A DNA stretch of 64,000 nucleotides from Cyclospora cayetanensis (lineage: Eukaryota > Apicomplexa > Conoidasida > Eucoccidiorida > Eimeriidae). The position numbers were made by a program, and so were the translations under genes. Each line of letters opens with the position of its first letter. Position 1 is the first letter of the stretch. Positions 11,598 through 24,600 of the stretch are shown piece by piece. Where the stretch lies: the NCBI RefSeq assembly GCF_002999335.1, contig NW_020312403.1:1-64000 (forward strand), written 5' to 3'. A model generated the notes under the pieces. That model ran no database searches. It was not told where the DNA came from and was given only the letters and a program-made list of their open reading frames with translations.

Positions 11598-14296
11598 ATG
11601 TGGCAGAAGCGGCAGTTGCTGCTGCCGCTGCTGCTGCTATCGCTCGCAGCCTGTAGCATCGGCGTTCGTGTCTTTCCCTCGGGGAGGCTTCCCCAGAGCT
11701 CCCGCCTGCTTCCCTCGTCACCTCCCCCAGATGAAAGCAAGGCCCTTCTTTGCGAGAGTTCTCGGAGTGACGCGCGGAGCTCCCGCTGCTGCTGCTGGTT
11801 GCTTAAAAAGCTGAAATCCGCGGCCAAAGCTGCACAGGCAAGTGCTGCCCCTGGCAGGGGCCTTCCCAGGTGTCGCTGCAGCTTTGTCGCTGAATTTCCT
11901 CGCGTCAAGAGGACGATAAAGCGTGGGGTCGTGGTGCGTGAGGCGGCCCAGCTGTCACAGAATTCGAACGTGTGCGCTGCAGCAGCAGCAGCATGTGCGA
12001 GACATTAACGTGCTTCTAAAGCACCAAAAAAAAGAAGGAAGAATCCTCATCGCGAAGCCCATCGCCGACTACTTCGTGCCCAATCCAGGTGTACAGCCAG
12101 CTCCGCGGGGTCCCCTTGCCTTCCCTTCCCTGTTTTCGATCCCCTTTGGGGTCGCTCTCCTGCTGCTTCCCGCGCACAACTTGAGGGGCCTCCCCTTGCT
12201 CTTGTTGCATGCATGCATGTCTACGTGAATAACCACCTCTTTATGGCCCCTTCCTGCAGGGGATTCTCCTAAATAAGCCGTGTGCCTTAAGAAGTCTTCT
12301 CTAGGGGCCCCTGCTGCCTGCGCTTTCCTAGCCATTTCTCTGTCCCCTGTCTCTCCCCTGTCTCTGCACGGTCTATGCGGCCTCTTTTTTTGCGCCAAAC
12401 TTCCACCGTACGCGCAGGGGGGCCCTCGACGCTAACCAGCCTCCCCAGGATCGCTCACCGAAACTCTTTATTTGAGTTTCTCCCCTCCATCTGTGTGCCA
12501 CAGGCCACTTTTCCTATGGTCGCCTGCATTATGGAGATGCGGCCTCCATCCCTTCTTCTTTTCTTGAAGAGGTGAGGCACCATCACTGCCCTGAGCTTTC
12601 TCTAGAGCTCCTGGCAGGAACACCTACTGACTTAGGCTACTCTGAATAGGGGTCTCCTCAGAGCCCCTCTCTTCTCTCGCTGGCCACACAACAAACAGCC
12701 CACAAAAGCTCCTTCTTGCAAGGCGCTCGTAGAAGGGCTTAATAACCTGCTCCCAGGTGCATGCATGCATGCACTTCCCCACACGCTGCATGCCCCCATG
12801 TCCTTCTCTGCCGCGATGCAGCTGCTAGCCAAGCGCGCTGACCCCCCGTGGCACTTTGTCTTGGAGCCAGTCAGACTCGAGAAGCCGCCTTCTAGAGAGT
12901 CTCGCGATAACAGTCCTCAGGGCGTTCATGCAGAAACAGCATTTGATGCACCTGCTGCTGATGATGATGGAGCTAAGAAACCTTCCTCAGTTTCTGTGGG
13001 CACCCTCGACTTTGCCTCTCCAGAAGGCTTCATCTTCCTCCCTCCATGGGTAATGGAGGCGCTCGGCATTCAGTAGGCCTATACAGACGGAAAGACGCCT
13101 TAAAGCCTCCCTTCTGCTGAGCTGTTTTTTTGGTCTGCAAGTGCTGGCTTGCTGCACTTTTTACCGGTACTGGTGCTCGTACGCTAATGATCGTGCTGTT
13201 ACTGCTACTTCCTGCTACTTCCTGCTACTTGCCGCTACTTGCCGCTACTTCCTGCTACTTCCTGCTACTTCCTGCTGCTTCCTGCTACTTCCTGCTACTT
13301 GCTGCTGCTTCCTGCCACTTGCTGCTACTTCCTGCTACTTCCTGCTACTTCCTGCTACTTCCTGCTACTTCCTGCTACTGCTACTTGCTGCTACTTGCTG
13401 CTACTTGCTGCTACTGCAGGAGTAACGCCGCTGTATTCTGTCGCCATGTTCCTCTGCCCGTGGGCGCCACTGTACAACTGAGGCCTGCAGACCCCAACTT
13501 CCTCACTGCCGCTGCCGAGGGGGCAGGGGGGATCCAGGTGACCAATTTCCCGATGCGCTTGGAGCTTGGGGGGCTTTCTTGGGGGAAAAGAGGGGCTGTA
13601 GACATCGCTTCTTGTGTCATCGGCAGAGCTTCCAAGCTTCCTACGCCTCAGCTCCCTGCCGGAGCTTCTCAATAGATTGTATCTTAGAGATTTTTACGGA
13701 GCACCGCTTGCTAGCCTCGAAGAGAACACAAACGGCTCGTGAGAAGCCCTGCACGAACCGCTACCAGAGGGTACACCTGAGGCAACACCCCCGTCGCCAC
13801 AGGCCCTCACGTGCCATAGCGAGGCTTTTGTGCTCTTCAGGGGGCCTTAGAGAGGGAACTCCGGCACTTTTCGTCGCTGACTGCGGGAACTAGGATCCCC
13901 ATGAAGATCGCGGGGACTCTCTTCCTCTTCAAAGTCGAAAAAATTCTTGACGGTGAGTCAGCTAGCTTCTTCCCACGGTGTTCTCTGATGCTGTGGGGCC
14001 TCGACCCCCGCGCGCACTGTTTCTGTGCCTTTCCTGCTACCACCAGCACTATGTGCTCCTCCTCACAAGGGCCCCCTCTTTTTCGGCTCTGCAGCTGGCT
14101 GCTTTTCGTCTGTCTGTCCTTTTTGCCGCTTGGGAAAGTCAAAATGCGCCTTCTTTGTTGCCAATGTTCTTCGGCAGAAGACGGGAAAGAAGTCCCCAAA
14201 GCCTGCATTCAAGACACGGACGTCGCCCTCCAGCTACTACCACCGGAGAGGCCGTCAGAGGGCAAAGACGGAGCAGGGGGCTCCCACGCAAGCTAG
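11598..14296 (+). CDS. UFD1: UFD1-family protein with signal peptide, probable apicoplast form
   Basis: Four exons give an unmistakable UFD1 N-domain series. The exon ending at 13072 reads VGTLDFASPEGFIFLPPWVM. Exon 13420-13537 reads LPVGATVQLRPADPNFL. Exon 13841-13952 reads ALERELRHFSSLTAG. Exon 14178-14296 reads ACIQDTDVALQLLPPE, then a stop. Phases across these introns agree (2, 0 and 1). Cytosolic UFD1 partners NPL4 and the AAA ATPase Cdc48. Apicomplexans also have a plastid copy in the SELMA translocon that moves proteins across the second-outermost apicoplast membrane. Here the first ATG (11598) opens MWQKRQLLLPLLLLSLAAC, a clean signal peptide, followed by a Ser/Arg-rich stretch like a transit peptide, which favours the plastid form. 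The exons between 11934 and 12822 are less certain; GRILIAKPIADYFV at about 12031-12078 may be the first strand of the domain. The Ufd1 family is firm and the apicoplast location is inference. Confidence 0.85.
13198..13416 (+). repeat. degenerate 10-bp CTGCTACTTC repeat in an intron
   Basis: About 22 tandem copies of CTGCTACTTC, with CTGCTGCTTC, CCGCTACTTG and similar variants, fill most of the UFD1-gene intron between 13073 and 13419. They end directly in the acceptor CTACTGCAG. The array is pyrimidine-rich and may act as an extended polypyrimidine tract. It also keeps all three plus-strand frames open. Confidence 0.95.
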
Positions 14297-15001
14297 AGTG
14301 CTGCAGATTTCTACCATGGCCACCAAGGCCCTTTCCATGTGTATCCACCCGACCGGAAGTGTCAACGAGGGGAGCGACACAGCGCCCCGTATATTCGCTT
14401 AGTGCCTTCGCACGGTTCCCTTGGCTTTCACACCCTCTTAGGACGCCACCTCTTCAGTAAGAGGGCCGCATTAGTTGTCTAGGAGTCCGATTAAACTACA
14501 GGCACCTCTAACACCGCGTCGAGGGGCGCGCCCTCTTTCTGCTCCATCTTCAAATAGTGAAATCTACTGGAAAGCCTTAAGAGAGCGTTTTTCGGAGTTG
14601 GAAGACGCCTCGGTCGGCTGCAGAAGCCGCAGGGTTCCCACGGCCTCTGACCCCACCGAAGGAGTGTTCCTGGGGTCACATGAAAGATTCCAGGCGGCTC
14701 GCTCGCCTTTTCTTTGCTTTCCTGCAGTAAGTAAGAGTTTTATTGCCTCGGAAACACTCCAGAGCGCAGGAGAAGCCGAGGGTGGGCCTCTTGTATGGGC
14801 TTGGAGAAGTGCCAGGAGGGGCCCCCGCCGCTCGCAGAGGCCTCAGGCTGCAAAGGCAAGCCTTTCTAGCGGCGTCTTTCCGACAGGCTTAATCCTGTTG
14901 CTTTTTCATACTTGGTGCTTTCGAACAAGGGCAGAGCGCCTGAATAGGCCTCTGCGCCAGATCAAGTTGGGCCCCTGTGTGGGCTACTGTACCTGCGGAA
15001 G
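14297..15001. other. spacer between UFD1-like and ZCCHC9-like genes
   Basis: An open plus-strand frame runs from about 14475 to 15044 but has no ATG at its start and no recognised motif. It overlaps the start of the next gene in another frame. It could be an upstream exon or leader. No independent gene is supported. Confidence 0.4.
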
Positions 15002-16903
15002 ATGCAAGCGAAAGCTCGCCGCGCTGCAAAGGCGGCACCGGTAGTAGATGGTAAACAAGTGCATGTGATAGAGGAGCCACAGAGCTCCTGCGAGAAGGCA
15101 CGGAGGCGGGAACGCAGGACTGCTGAAGTTGCTGAACCTGAAAAGACACCCCATAAGGGTAAGCGTCTGATCCCAGCCTCCGAGAACGCGAAACCCGATG
15201 AAGCACGCACTGAGAAGGAAACAGCAGAGGAGGTCCTCTCCAAGCGCTCTAGGAGAGGCAAAATCGAGGAGGTGCTGCACGAAGAGACTGGTACCTCTCC
15301 TGTCACTGGGGAGGGGCCTGGAAGCTCGCTAAGTTCTCTCCCGCCTACGCGCGGGAAGCTCCGTCGGAAGCGGGAGGGTTTCTGGGGGCCTGAGGAGATC
15401 GCGGAGAGAAAGCGGGCTCTGCTGGAAGAGCTAGATAGAGACAGGGTATCCCTATCTTCTTCAAGGCTGAAAAGGATTAAGGCCCGACTCTCCGAGCTTT
15501 CAAAGGCAGAAAAGGGGGAGACGCAGGTTGGAGGACAGCTTGTTAAGGTCAGCAAGAATAAGCAGCGAAAAAAGAAACAGAAGGGGTCGAAGGAAGAGTT
15601 GGAAGGCAAGGAGAGAGCTGTCAGAAGACACAAGCGGCCCCGCATTGATGCGCATGAAGAGGACCCTAGATCGAACAAACGAAGCAAAAAAATCTGTCTC
15701 AGATGTAAGGCCCTTCTCTCTTGGTGATGTAGGTTCTGCATCAGTAGCAGATACTCCAGCCGCTCCTTAGTAGGAATGTGGTTGCAGCAGCAGAATTAAC
15801 ATGCATATATATATATACATATATATACGCATGCATGTCTCCTCCCTCTTCAGGCCGTAAGCGAGGTCACTTGCTGCATGAGTGTCGTCAGGGAGTTTCT
15901 CAGGCTCAGGCTGAAGGCGCTGCTACCTCCGGGATTTGTTTCAACTGTGGGAGCCACAACCACACTCTGAAGAACTGTAAGAAGCCGCGGGCAGAGGTCA
16001 GTTGCCTTAGTGCGGCACCAGTATTGCGTCCCCTCTCATGGCTTTGAGGGCCTTTGTCGACCATAAGAGCTCTTCCGGCCTGGAAAGGGTTGCCTGCGTG
16101 TACTCACGTGGTGACGAAGCAGACTACAAGGAGCTGCTGGGCTCTACGACAGCTTTCAAGAATCTCTCAGAGCCGTGAAAATGTCTCAGTCGTACAAAAG
16201 AGGCGTTCAGGACCCTGCAGAGCTGCTTTTAGTGAAAGGCCGCCATTGGTTCGCTTCCATGCGTTTATATCATGCCTCGTGTGTGTGTGTATATAGATAT
16301 TATATATACATAAGTCGCGTCCTCCCTGTTTGCAGTCTTATTTGTGGCACATCTGCGCGTTGCCGCCTTGCTCATTTGTGCAGGACGGAGCTCTACCTTT
16401 CGCCCTCTGTTTTATTTGCAACGCAAAGGGTCACATTTCCTCGCAGTGCCCCCAGTCGAAGACCGGTGAGCTGCAGGCTCTCACTGCCTCTGAGATGTCA
16501 TAATCCATCGAGAGTTGCAAGAGGACCAATTCCCCGTTGGGCCAGTGGCAGGCACACATACGGGGTGAATGGCTGTTTCTCTAGCCACTGGGCGCATCTA
16601 CGGAGGCCTTTCTGTGTCGGGGATTTAATTTCGTCGCTTGATGAAAGCCGTGCCTTCTATGCACGGTCTTGTTTGCTGAATCTTGCAGGCAAGTACCCGA
16701 AGGGCGGCTGCTGCCGGACGTGTGGCTCCATCTACCATCTACAGGCGGAGTGTGCGGCGTTCTTGTCGCAAAAGGCCGAGCTACAGCAGAGGCGTGAAGA
16801 GAAGAAAGCAAGACAGGGGCAAGAAAAGAAGCCCAAGGAACAGAAATCGAAGGGAGGAGACGAAGAGGCAGACGCGTACTGGCTGCAACAACTTAAACCA
16901 TAG
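15002..16903 (+). CDS. ZCCHC9: ZCCHC9-like protein with four CCHC zinc knuckles
   Basis: Four exons (15002-15704, 15854-15996, 16384-16465, 16689-16903) join in consistent phase to a 380-residue protein. It has a Lys/Arg/Glu-rich N-terminal half of about 230 residues, then four CX2CX4HX4C knuckles: CLRCRKRGHLLHEC (about 232), CFNCGSHNHTLKNC (263), CFICNAKGHISSQC (291) and CRTCGSIYHLQAEC (318), followed by a charged Lys/Gln tail. The spacing, the FALCFIC segment before knuckle 3 and the YPKGGCCRTCG segment at knuckle 4 match eukaryotic ZCCHC9, a nuclear protein linked to RNA and rRNA surveillance. The first knuckle is split by intron 1 (after ICLR), so each half alone looks incomplete. The start is the ATG at 15002, right after an acidic-free leader. 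Family assignment is strong; the exact role in this organism is inferred. Confidence 0.9.
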
Positions 16904-19879
16904 AGAAGCTGTTGGACTCATAAAGCCTAGTTCTAAGGGAGTCCTGTGACTCTATCGGCCCATGTGGAATGGGTTTTTAAGGGAACGGCGGCCCTTTCGT
17001 AGAGCTCTAAAGCTATCGGGGGTCCTGCAATGCACTGCCTGTTGACTTTGGGGTGGCAACAGTACCCAAACTTTACAAATGGCTTGAACACACATAAAAC
17101 ATAACAAAAATTGAGTCTTACATTTCCAGCGACCAGCGCCGCAAAGTTTGCGCAGATACTCATGTTTTTAGCACCCTGATACCGATATCCATAGAAGCGC
17201 CTTGCTTCGGCACGGGGAGCTTCCTAAAGCACATAGACTACTCGGGGAAAAGCAAAGCAGCGTTGAGTTGCTGGCCAGTGGTCATTCTTGCTTGCCGTTG
17301 TCATAAGACCCGTCCGGTTTGGTGATGTGCTTCGCCATATGACTTTCGTATTTGTGCGTACGTATGTCTCGGGCGAAGAAGTCCGCCAAAAAAAGGTCCA
17401 ATCAGACATAACACTGTACCCAAGCTGATGGATCGACACGCACCCCGCAGCAAAGCGAAAGGTCAATGTCAATACACCTCTCTTAGCGGGGAACTGCCAA
17501 CTATGCGGATGTTGCGTTCAACACCTTATTCCAAACATCTGCCCCACGAACTCGTCCAAGGCTTTCTCCTGGCGGTGACTCCAAAAGCTTGGAACTGGCA
17601 TTGCGACATCATGGGAATGGGCTGAATCAGCCATTATTTCAACGGATCCTCTTATCAGGGTTTCCACCAGCCCCAGATCAGGGAAATATTACAGCTTGGG
17701 GAGCTCTACTACCCCGCTTTACCCTCTGACATACCATTCACTGCCTGGAGCTCGAGAAGCTTCAAATCATCTTCTTTGTGCCTCCTAAGGTACCTCTTCT
17801 TAGACTTGTTATGACACTTTTTCGGGTTTTGATAGGATTTCAATTGTGTCACCATTATTAAGGATCTGAACGAAGCTCTGCTCCTCGCAAATCTGGCTGT
17901 CGAATTCTTCACACCGCTCTCCAAGCCACTGATCTCCCTCCTCACTTAGTTCCTTCTGCTCCAATACGTCAAACGCTTGTGAGTCTCATACGTTCTTGGG
18001 GCTCCAAACATTGTACTATTCAAGCCTAAATGCTCAGGCAGGAAGAAGACACAACCCGAGCCATACAGCTGCCTACGCCGACTCAACCATAATCTGCAGC
18101 TGTATTCCGACCACTACTTTGTTTAAACAAATTCCGATATATGATAAACTGCTCCTAACCCCACTATCTATGGGGATATGAATCGTCCGGTTCCTTTTGG
18201 CATACTCTTCATTTGCTGAGAGTCTCCGGGGGTCACCGGCCTCTTCGCATTTCTTGCGCACTCAGAATGTTGCTGGATCCCATCCTAAAAGCCACAAATT
18301 TTTGAATCAAGTTTCTTAAATTTGCTGCTATGATTTGGATTGTAGGTATTCAGCAAAGGAAGAATAAACAGGGTCGTTACACACACCCATGATATCCGGT
18401 GCCAGTCTGATTTTACTCGGCCTTTCATACTGGACGCCTAAAAAGCATCCATCAAATACGACAAAATGATTTGTTAGTGGGTTGAATAACAGTATGAGGA
18501 GCGGAGTACCGCGCGCTAAGCTGAAGTTTAACGCTGTATGCTTTCTCACAAGCTATTCAGTAGAGGTCTTGGGTAGATTTCAGCACTAGGGGCGGACGAT
18601 GGATGAATATAAGCTCTGGCCGAGACACAGCTCTCTCCTGTATTTTTACGTCTCCTAGTCGCGGACTCCCAGAGCTATTACTAGGATGTGTGTCTTGGAT
18701 GAGGCTTTGACTAAGGTAAGTAACTGTACGCACTCACCACTCGAGCCCTACCAGCAAGTGGCGTAAGCTTCTTAGAGTTCTCATAAAGTACAGCTTTTCC
18801 CCACCTTCAACCTCGCTCCCGAAGGTTTCTACCCTTGGGCGGTGGTACAGCACGTGACACTGCGAACACTCAGGGTGAAATCGCCTTACATTGGAGTTCT
18901 CAGTAATTAATATGACAGTCAAAGGAGCGCTCAGCCTCAGAACTTAGAGAACAAGGAACCTGGTGAGCGCCCTTAAGATTCGACAACGCCTAACCTTTAA
19001 ACGAAGGCTGGTGCAGATGCATAGTTATTCACGCCGGAGAGCTAATTGCTGCGTTAAGGAGAGTACAGTATTTTTGACCGCTTATGTTGCATCTTTCGTT
19101 GCATTACTGAACAAGCAATCCCACGTACAGTTTTGTCAAGGAGACTAATATAAACTCAGTTGAAGCAAGATGAATCTACACAAAACAAAGATACAGTTTT
19201 GTGCTAGATCATGAGGCTACTTCATGGAAATCCGCTTAGTGCCTACTACGGGGCAGAGGTGCCAGCCTTATGGAGCACTAATACGTCCTTAAAAGTCCGA
19301 CTACACCACTAACAGCCGTCGTAGCTAGAGGCCAGGTATAATCTCTTGTGTCCTAATGTTTCCATCCACATACCCGGGCCCCCAAAGGGAATGGTTCCTG
19401 TGATGACGATCAATTTTGAGCTTTGGTACTGGTGTGAGCAGTTTCAGCACCAAGGGTTAGCAAGTGTTCTCAATGTGGGCTGCCTGCCTATACGCAGAAA
19501 ACCCTGACTCAATGACCACTCACCTCACGGCTCGTAAAACCCCGTGCAGGCTGCATGAGAAAAAACCAACCAAACATTTTTGAGAGTTCATGCAAAACTC
19601 CATGTAATTTCACTTAGGATTAATCGCTGGTTGCAAGCTTTCGCACACTCTAGGCCCGATCTTGCATGCCTGCAACTTTAAGCCGAGAATAAGTGCAAGA
19701 GTCCGTGTCATTATAAACCATTAAATCATTCGTGAAAAGAGCCTTCACCAGGTAAACTGAGCAATTGTACACTGTTCGACATTTGATGGTGGCGCCTGGG
19801 CACACTGCTGCGAGTAAACCGGAATGAGGTTGAAAAAATAGCTTTCTCGGTACCATTATTGGCGTAGTGAGCGCACTCT

Positions 19880-20180
19880 GGTAGAGGGTAAAGAAGACTT
19901 CGGTGCACCGGCCCATACATATGCTTAGTATAGAGGGCTAAGCTACGCTTAAGCGTTTTCCACTGCACTACTTACTTTTAAGAATTTGTGATTGCTTGAA
20001 TGATTTGCCTGTCCATACATCTTAATCACTGTGAATCATCGCTAGCTCAGTACAAGGAGATGCAGTGCCGTATGCATGTGTTCTGGATGATGTATGCAAA
20101 TGGCTGTGAATCCTCGAACTGCTTGAAGGATATACCAGCGCTCAGCTTGGTTATTCCCGTCAGCTCAGATCGGGAAACCT
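19880..20180 (-). repeat. dispersed degenerate repeat, copy 1
   Basis: This block matches the one at 43830-44110 in the same orientation. Both carry GGGCTAAGCT(A/C)C(G/A)CTTAAGC, then a T/A-rich stretch, then ATATGCAA(A/C)TGGCT(G/A)TGA. The core at 20090-20118 is the reverse complement of the core seen in the plus-oriented copies. Confidence 0.6.
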
Positions 20181-21203
20181 GAGAGCTGCGTGTAGGGAAA
20201 AGTGGAAATTTTGGGAGATATAACACTATGATTTTAATCAAATATCTAAATATGGAGTGGAGTGTCTCTCTATGGATGTCTTGAGTGGAAAGTTACGTGT
20301 GCATGAAATTGTTCGGTAATTGGTCTCCGCTCTTCCATTGGGTGTAGATGCAGTGGAATATCAGACTTCTCTAAATTTTCTGCTTGGTCTGAATCACATC
20401 ACTCAGTGATTTTGCAGTTTTTCTTTTGGAAACACTGGAAAAGACACCATGGGCCGCTGGAAGCTGACGGGGGCGCAGTGGCATTCAGAGAGGCACAAGC
20501 CGGCTCATAAACCGATACCAGACAGAACTAGCGGTCTTGCGGCACAGGTATTTGTCTTGCCACCTTCAGGCGCACCTCATATAGCCTGCCGCACCAGAAC
20601 CAACTGTGCTGGCCCAAAGCACACAGCTGACTGCCGTCCATGATGATTTCGCACGGTCTCTCTAAAGGTAAGCGTACACATTCGCGTGCACTTGTTAACT
20701 GCATTCTGAAATGCTCCGCGCTAACAGTGCTTGCTGACGAACCATCTGACTCAGGCCCTGATTGCACAGTGACAACTAAGTGTAGACGAGGGATGCAGGA
20801 GGGCAACGGTCAGACGAATATACTCTGTGCCTGTCCAGCAGTTGTTCCACTGTCGACGTCCGTCTACAGAGGGTTCAGTCCCCAGACTGTTACAAACACA
20901 AATTGAATGCTTAGGGTACCAAATAACCTGAGTCAAGCCAAACGACGAATGCAGAAAAAGCGAGTTACATCCCACTGCCTCGACAGTCAATTAATGAGCT
21001 TGGAACTTCGGAGCACGTGGTGCAACGAACCGTAGGTTACCCCATGTGTCCGTTGTGACACATTTCACCACACACTATAAATGTGCGTGCACTTTAATAA
21101 ATATTGTAAAAATACCTCCCTCCGTACCATCTCCACACCCCTTAGCTCACAACGTAAGGGAAAAATCACTCAGGCTGCTCGTAACTGCACCCTTAATACA
21201 CTC

Positions 21204-21300
21204 CGAGCATTCAGTGCTAGTTGCACATAACATCTGGCGGATGTACCCACAGCATTGTCGCTGCTTGCCCTAAGCGACTACTACACTGGGACAAATACGA
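21204..21300 (+). repeat. dispersed degenerate repeat, copy 2
   Basis: The core GAGCATTCAGTGCTAGTTGC, followed by ACATAACATCTGGCGGATGT, matches the cores at 30694, 35258, 39510 and 40747. Confidence 0.55.
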
Positions 21301-21635
21301 TAAACAAGCAGCCAGTCGGTCGGCTCTGTACTTATGCTCAGTTAAACATGACAAGTGAAAAAGAGAGGGTTACTATGCAGCTCATTGCGTTACGCAAATG
21401 AGTATCGCATATTGATCATAGCGCAAATAATTTGGCCTATCCTAAACAGATTAGAAACACCTATCCAAACGATAGAAAGGTCAAAAAGTGGAATCACTCG
21501 CAAATTGATTTGCAGCAAAAGGCAATTCGGTTGAATAACCCTCCATTGATTAGCGAAATCGAGCTATTGAAAATATTGGAGATGCATCAGGTGCGATTGT
21601 ACTACATTCACCATATAGCCAAGTTTCGATTGCTT

Positions 21636-24600
21636 TTATTCATAATCGTCATCTTCTGCCGCCCCTCTTCCTCTAGCGGTAAGAGCTTCGCTGTCTTCTT
21701 CTGCCCCATTTGCACTCTTCCTATTAGAGAAGAAAGCCATAACCCTTTTTATTAGCGGAATCAGCAAAGCGGCTATTCCTGCAATGATGATTCCAGCAAC
21801 TAGGACCCCTGGAACCATGGTACCCAGCATGGAAATGCCAATAAAGATGAAAGTGCCCCCAGCTAGCAGGAGCTTAGCAGTAGTGCTCATTCCTTGAGAC
21901 TCTTCGACAGATTGCAGCAAAGAGGTTCTTTCGGGGAAGGCAACCTTGGTCTCTTGCTCTTGAATAACATGTGAACGTGACACTGTGGAGCTGAAATAGG
22001 GGATTCTAAAGCATGGGGGTTTTTGCCGTGAAAGGAGAAATGAAGGCGCAAATTGCTTTTTCCTCTGCATTACTATGTCTCTAAGTTTCTGCCCAATCGA
22101 TCGTTTGGGAAGTTGCTTTTCACGTTCTTTTTTCAACTCACTTGCTAATATTTTTGTGACTATATCTTGCTGCAATTTTGCAAGACCACTATTTCCCGAC
22201 ATGCAATAGACAGACGATGCCCTGGCAGAGCCGATGACAAAGGCGACAGCCTGTGTAGTTGATTCGCTGTGCAGTTTCGCGCCCTCCTCCGCCGGAGCTC
22301 TTTTCTGAAGTCGTGGCCTACAGGTTTTCCCCTGCGCTTTTTTCCTAAAATGCTGTACAAAGTGCAGTATTCCGCGGACAATGGAAGAGATCACAATTCG
22401 GGCGATCCGCGACTTGGCAATAAAGCCTATAATCTTTGTGCTGCCCGAATCGGCCGCAGTCCTAGCTGAGTAAACGAAACAGAAGAACAAGCGTGCCTAG
22501 AAAAATAAGGACAAGCCATCCATTGGATTCAAAAATACGAATGTACACCTTATGTGAGAAAGATTCCTTGATTCATGAAAGCGTAAGGCTAAATGAAGGT
22601 TTCCAGAAATCTGCCCAAAAATATTTTTACACGAGTGTCAGTTGGGGCCCTACCATATGCTATGTCTGCTTGTGCGTCTTCTTCTATTTCCAGGCGTAGG
22701 TCTTTAATATCTTCGTCAGTTGGCAAACCCACTTTTTCTCCATCAGAGAAGTCTGTCCGTTCATTTGGAAGATGGTCTTCATCTAGGTCAGAAAACGCTT
22801 GAAGGGATTTCTTTAACTTGAGAAATCTTAAGAGAGTCTGACAGTTATGCGTTATGTTGCTTTGAGTGCATTCCTGGAGTCGCATGCTGCCAGAAAGGGC
22901 AGCTCCTAGTGCTTTTCTGTAGATATCTGAAGACGAGAGAGATTGCTTCTTTCCAGATACCAGTAAAGGCACATTTTTTTTAGGGCACTTTTCGAAAGAA
23001 AGCGATAGAAGTACTAAACGAATAAGCATTGGGTCCATATGCGGTTTAATCCTCATCTCATGAACCACCAACTGCCACGACCTCTGCAGCGCATCAGGCA
23101 AATAAAGCAAGTGTGTATGATCTGGCAATAAGAAAACGTTGTGCGAATTGTCTGAAGGTTCGTGCGTTTGTTATTCAAACTGGTGTCGACATGTCTTTGT
23201 CTAATCATAGAAAATTTCGTTACCTCTGCTTTGAATATGGCATCAACATTACTTTTGAATAAATAAATCATATGTACTATGTTTTCTTACTTAGTACCAA
23301 TGTGAGTCTAGCACTATCCTGCCAAATGTTGTGCCTTACCCAAAAGGCTTTATCTTGTTCACCTTGGCTCGTCGATTTTCCTGCCTTTCCACGAATTCTA
23401 TTTATTTCCCTTTCTACTCGCTTATGGAGGTCCAGTCGAGTTGGGAACTCCAGGGAAAACAGGCTTTGTAGCTGTGAAATCAGTCCCCATCGTGCAGGCG
23501 GAGCAAAATCTTCGCGCCGAAGTGCAGGCAGAACAAAATCTCGGAGAGGGTACTTTCCGAGGCCTAGAATACACAATATATGGAAAGTAATACAAGACAG
23601 CCACTTGCAAGCTTAAATTCATCGCTGGTTCATAGAATCTAGCACAATAGACATTGTGAGTAGATACGCAAGAAAACGGACTATTTGATATTACCAGCAA
23701 GAAAGATTGAACATGAGGCTAGTGGGACCTCTGCTCATAAATATCCAAGTTCTTGTCGTATGAGTTTCGTGCACTGTCTTACTATCGACCGTAGAGCTAA
23801 TAAGTGGGTGAACAACTGGAAGGTTAAGCTTCCTCAACAGACAACCTGCATGTAAAAGGCACCCAGCACGCAACATGCGCAAAACGCTCGCCACTAGGTG
23901 CCCTGTACTCCAGCTATGCATATTATTAATATTAATTAACATCAACCAAACAAGCCAAAAAACCGTTTGAAGTGTTGGTTGTCTCATAATATTGTTCAAA
24001 ATGCACAGGCGTGTTCAATATGAAAGGACAATACTACCAACTCCCTCCCTCCAATTCCACAGAAAATGCGTAATTCCATCTCTCCTCTCTTTCTATATAA
24101 TTTATAGAGAGCGAGCTACATTCTGCTCATGCTACGCGGTCAGAAAGTTGCATACATGGGTATGATCAAGCATTCCATAAAAGGCAAAATGCGGAATTAC
24201 TCTTACCTCGTCCAGCTGACTCTTTGCAGTCGCTGTAAGCCGTCGTCAGCATCTGCAGCGCCTCTTTTCCTAATTGTGTGCACAGATCATCAAGTCTAGT
24301 AGTGTTGAATTTCTTGCAAAAATCCTTGTGCCTCTCATGAAGCTTTTCAGATGGTAGAAGTTCTACGCAGTCAAGAAGGTCTGATAGGCAAGCGAACGAT
24401 AGAAGCAGACAATCATGACATGATGCCCTAACGATATACTGCATGAAACAAAAAGCATTCAGTGAAACATTGATGTAACCTTGAAGCACGCATACACCTA
24501 CTTCATGGTTCTATGATGTAATGGCTAGGGATACAGTTCCGAGGCGCTCCGTGAACGTACAACGAATCCGTCTGACACGTGCGAGACTGATTTACGGCGA

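Larger units (their letters stand above)
16904..21635. other. gene-poor AT-richer stretch
   Basis: No gene could be supported over 4.7 kb. Frames are short, lack CAG runs and show no domain. A minus-strand frame at 18328-18549 has a weak resemblance to the start of a retroelement RNase H, too weak to call. One copy of the dispersed repeat lies at about 19880-20180 and another at 21204-21420. The shift from CAG-rich to CAG-free sequence happens just after the ZCCHC9-like gene, at about 16.9-17.0 kb. Confidence 0.5.

Noticed and set aside
13130..13675. 181-codon plus-strand frame across the CTGCTACTTC array
   Set aside because: Most of it is the intron array. Only its end (13420-13537) is coding, as a UFD1 exon.
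14475..15044. 189-codon plus-strand frame before the ZCCHC9-like gene
   Set aside because: No ATG at its start, it overlaps the start of the confirmed gene in another frame, and no motif is visible.
14962..15741. 259-codon minus-strand frame, Ser/Leu/Phe-rich
   Set aside because: It is the shadow of the Lys/Glu/Arg-rich first exon of the ZCCHC9-like gene.
24505..24600. tRNA-like start GGTTCTATGATGTAATGG
   Set aside because: It resembles the 5' end of a Glu/Gln tRNA, but no anticodon stem, T-loop or matching 3' end follows.
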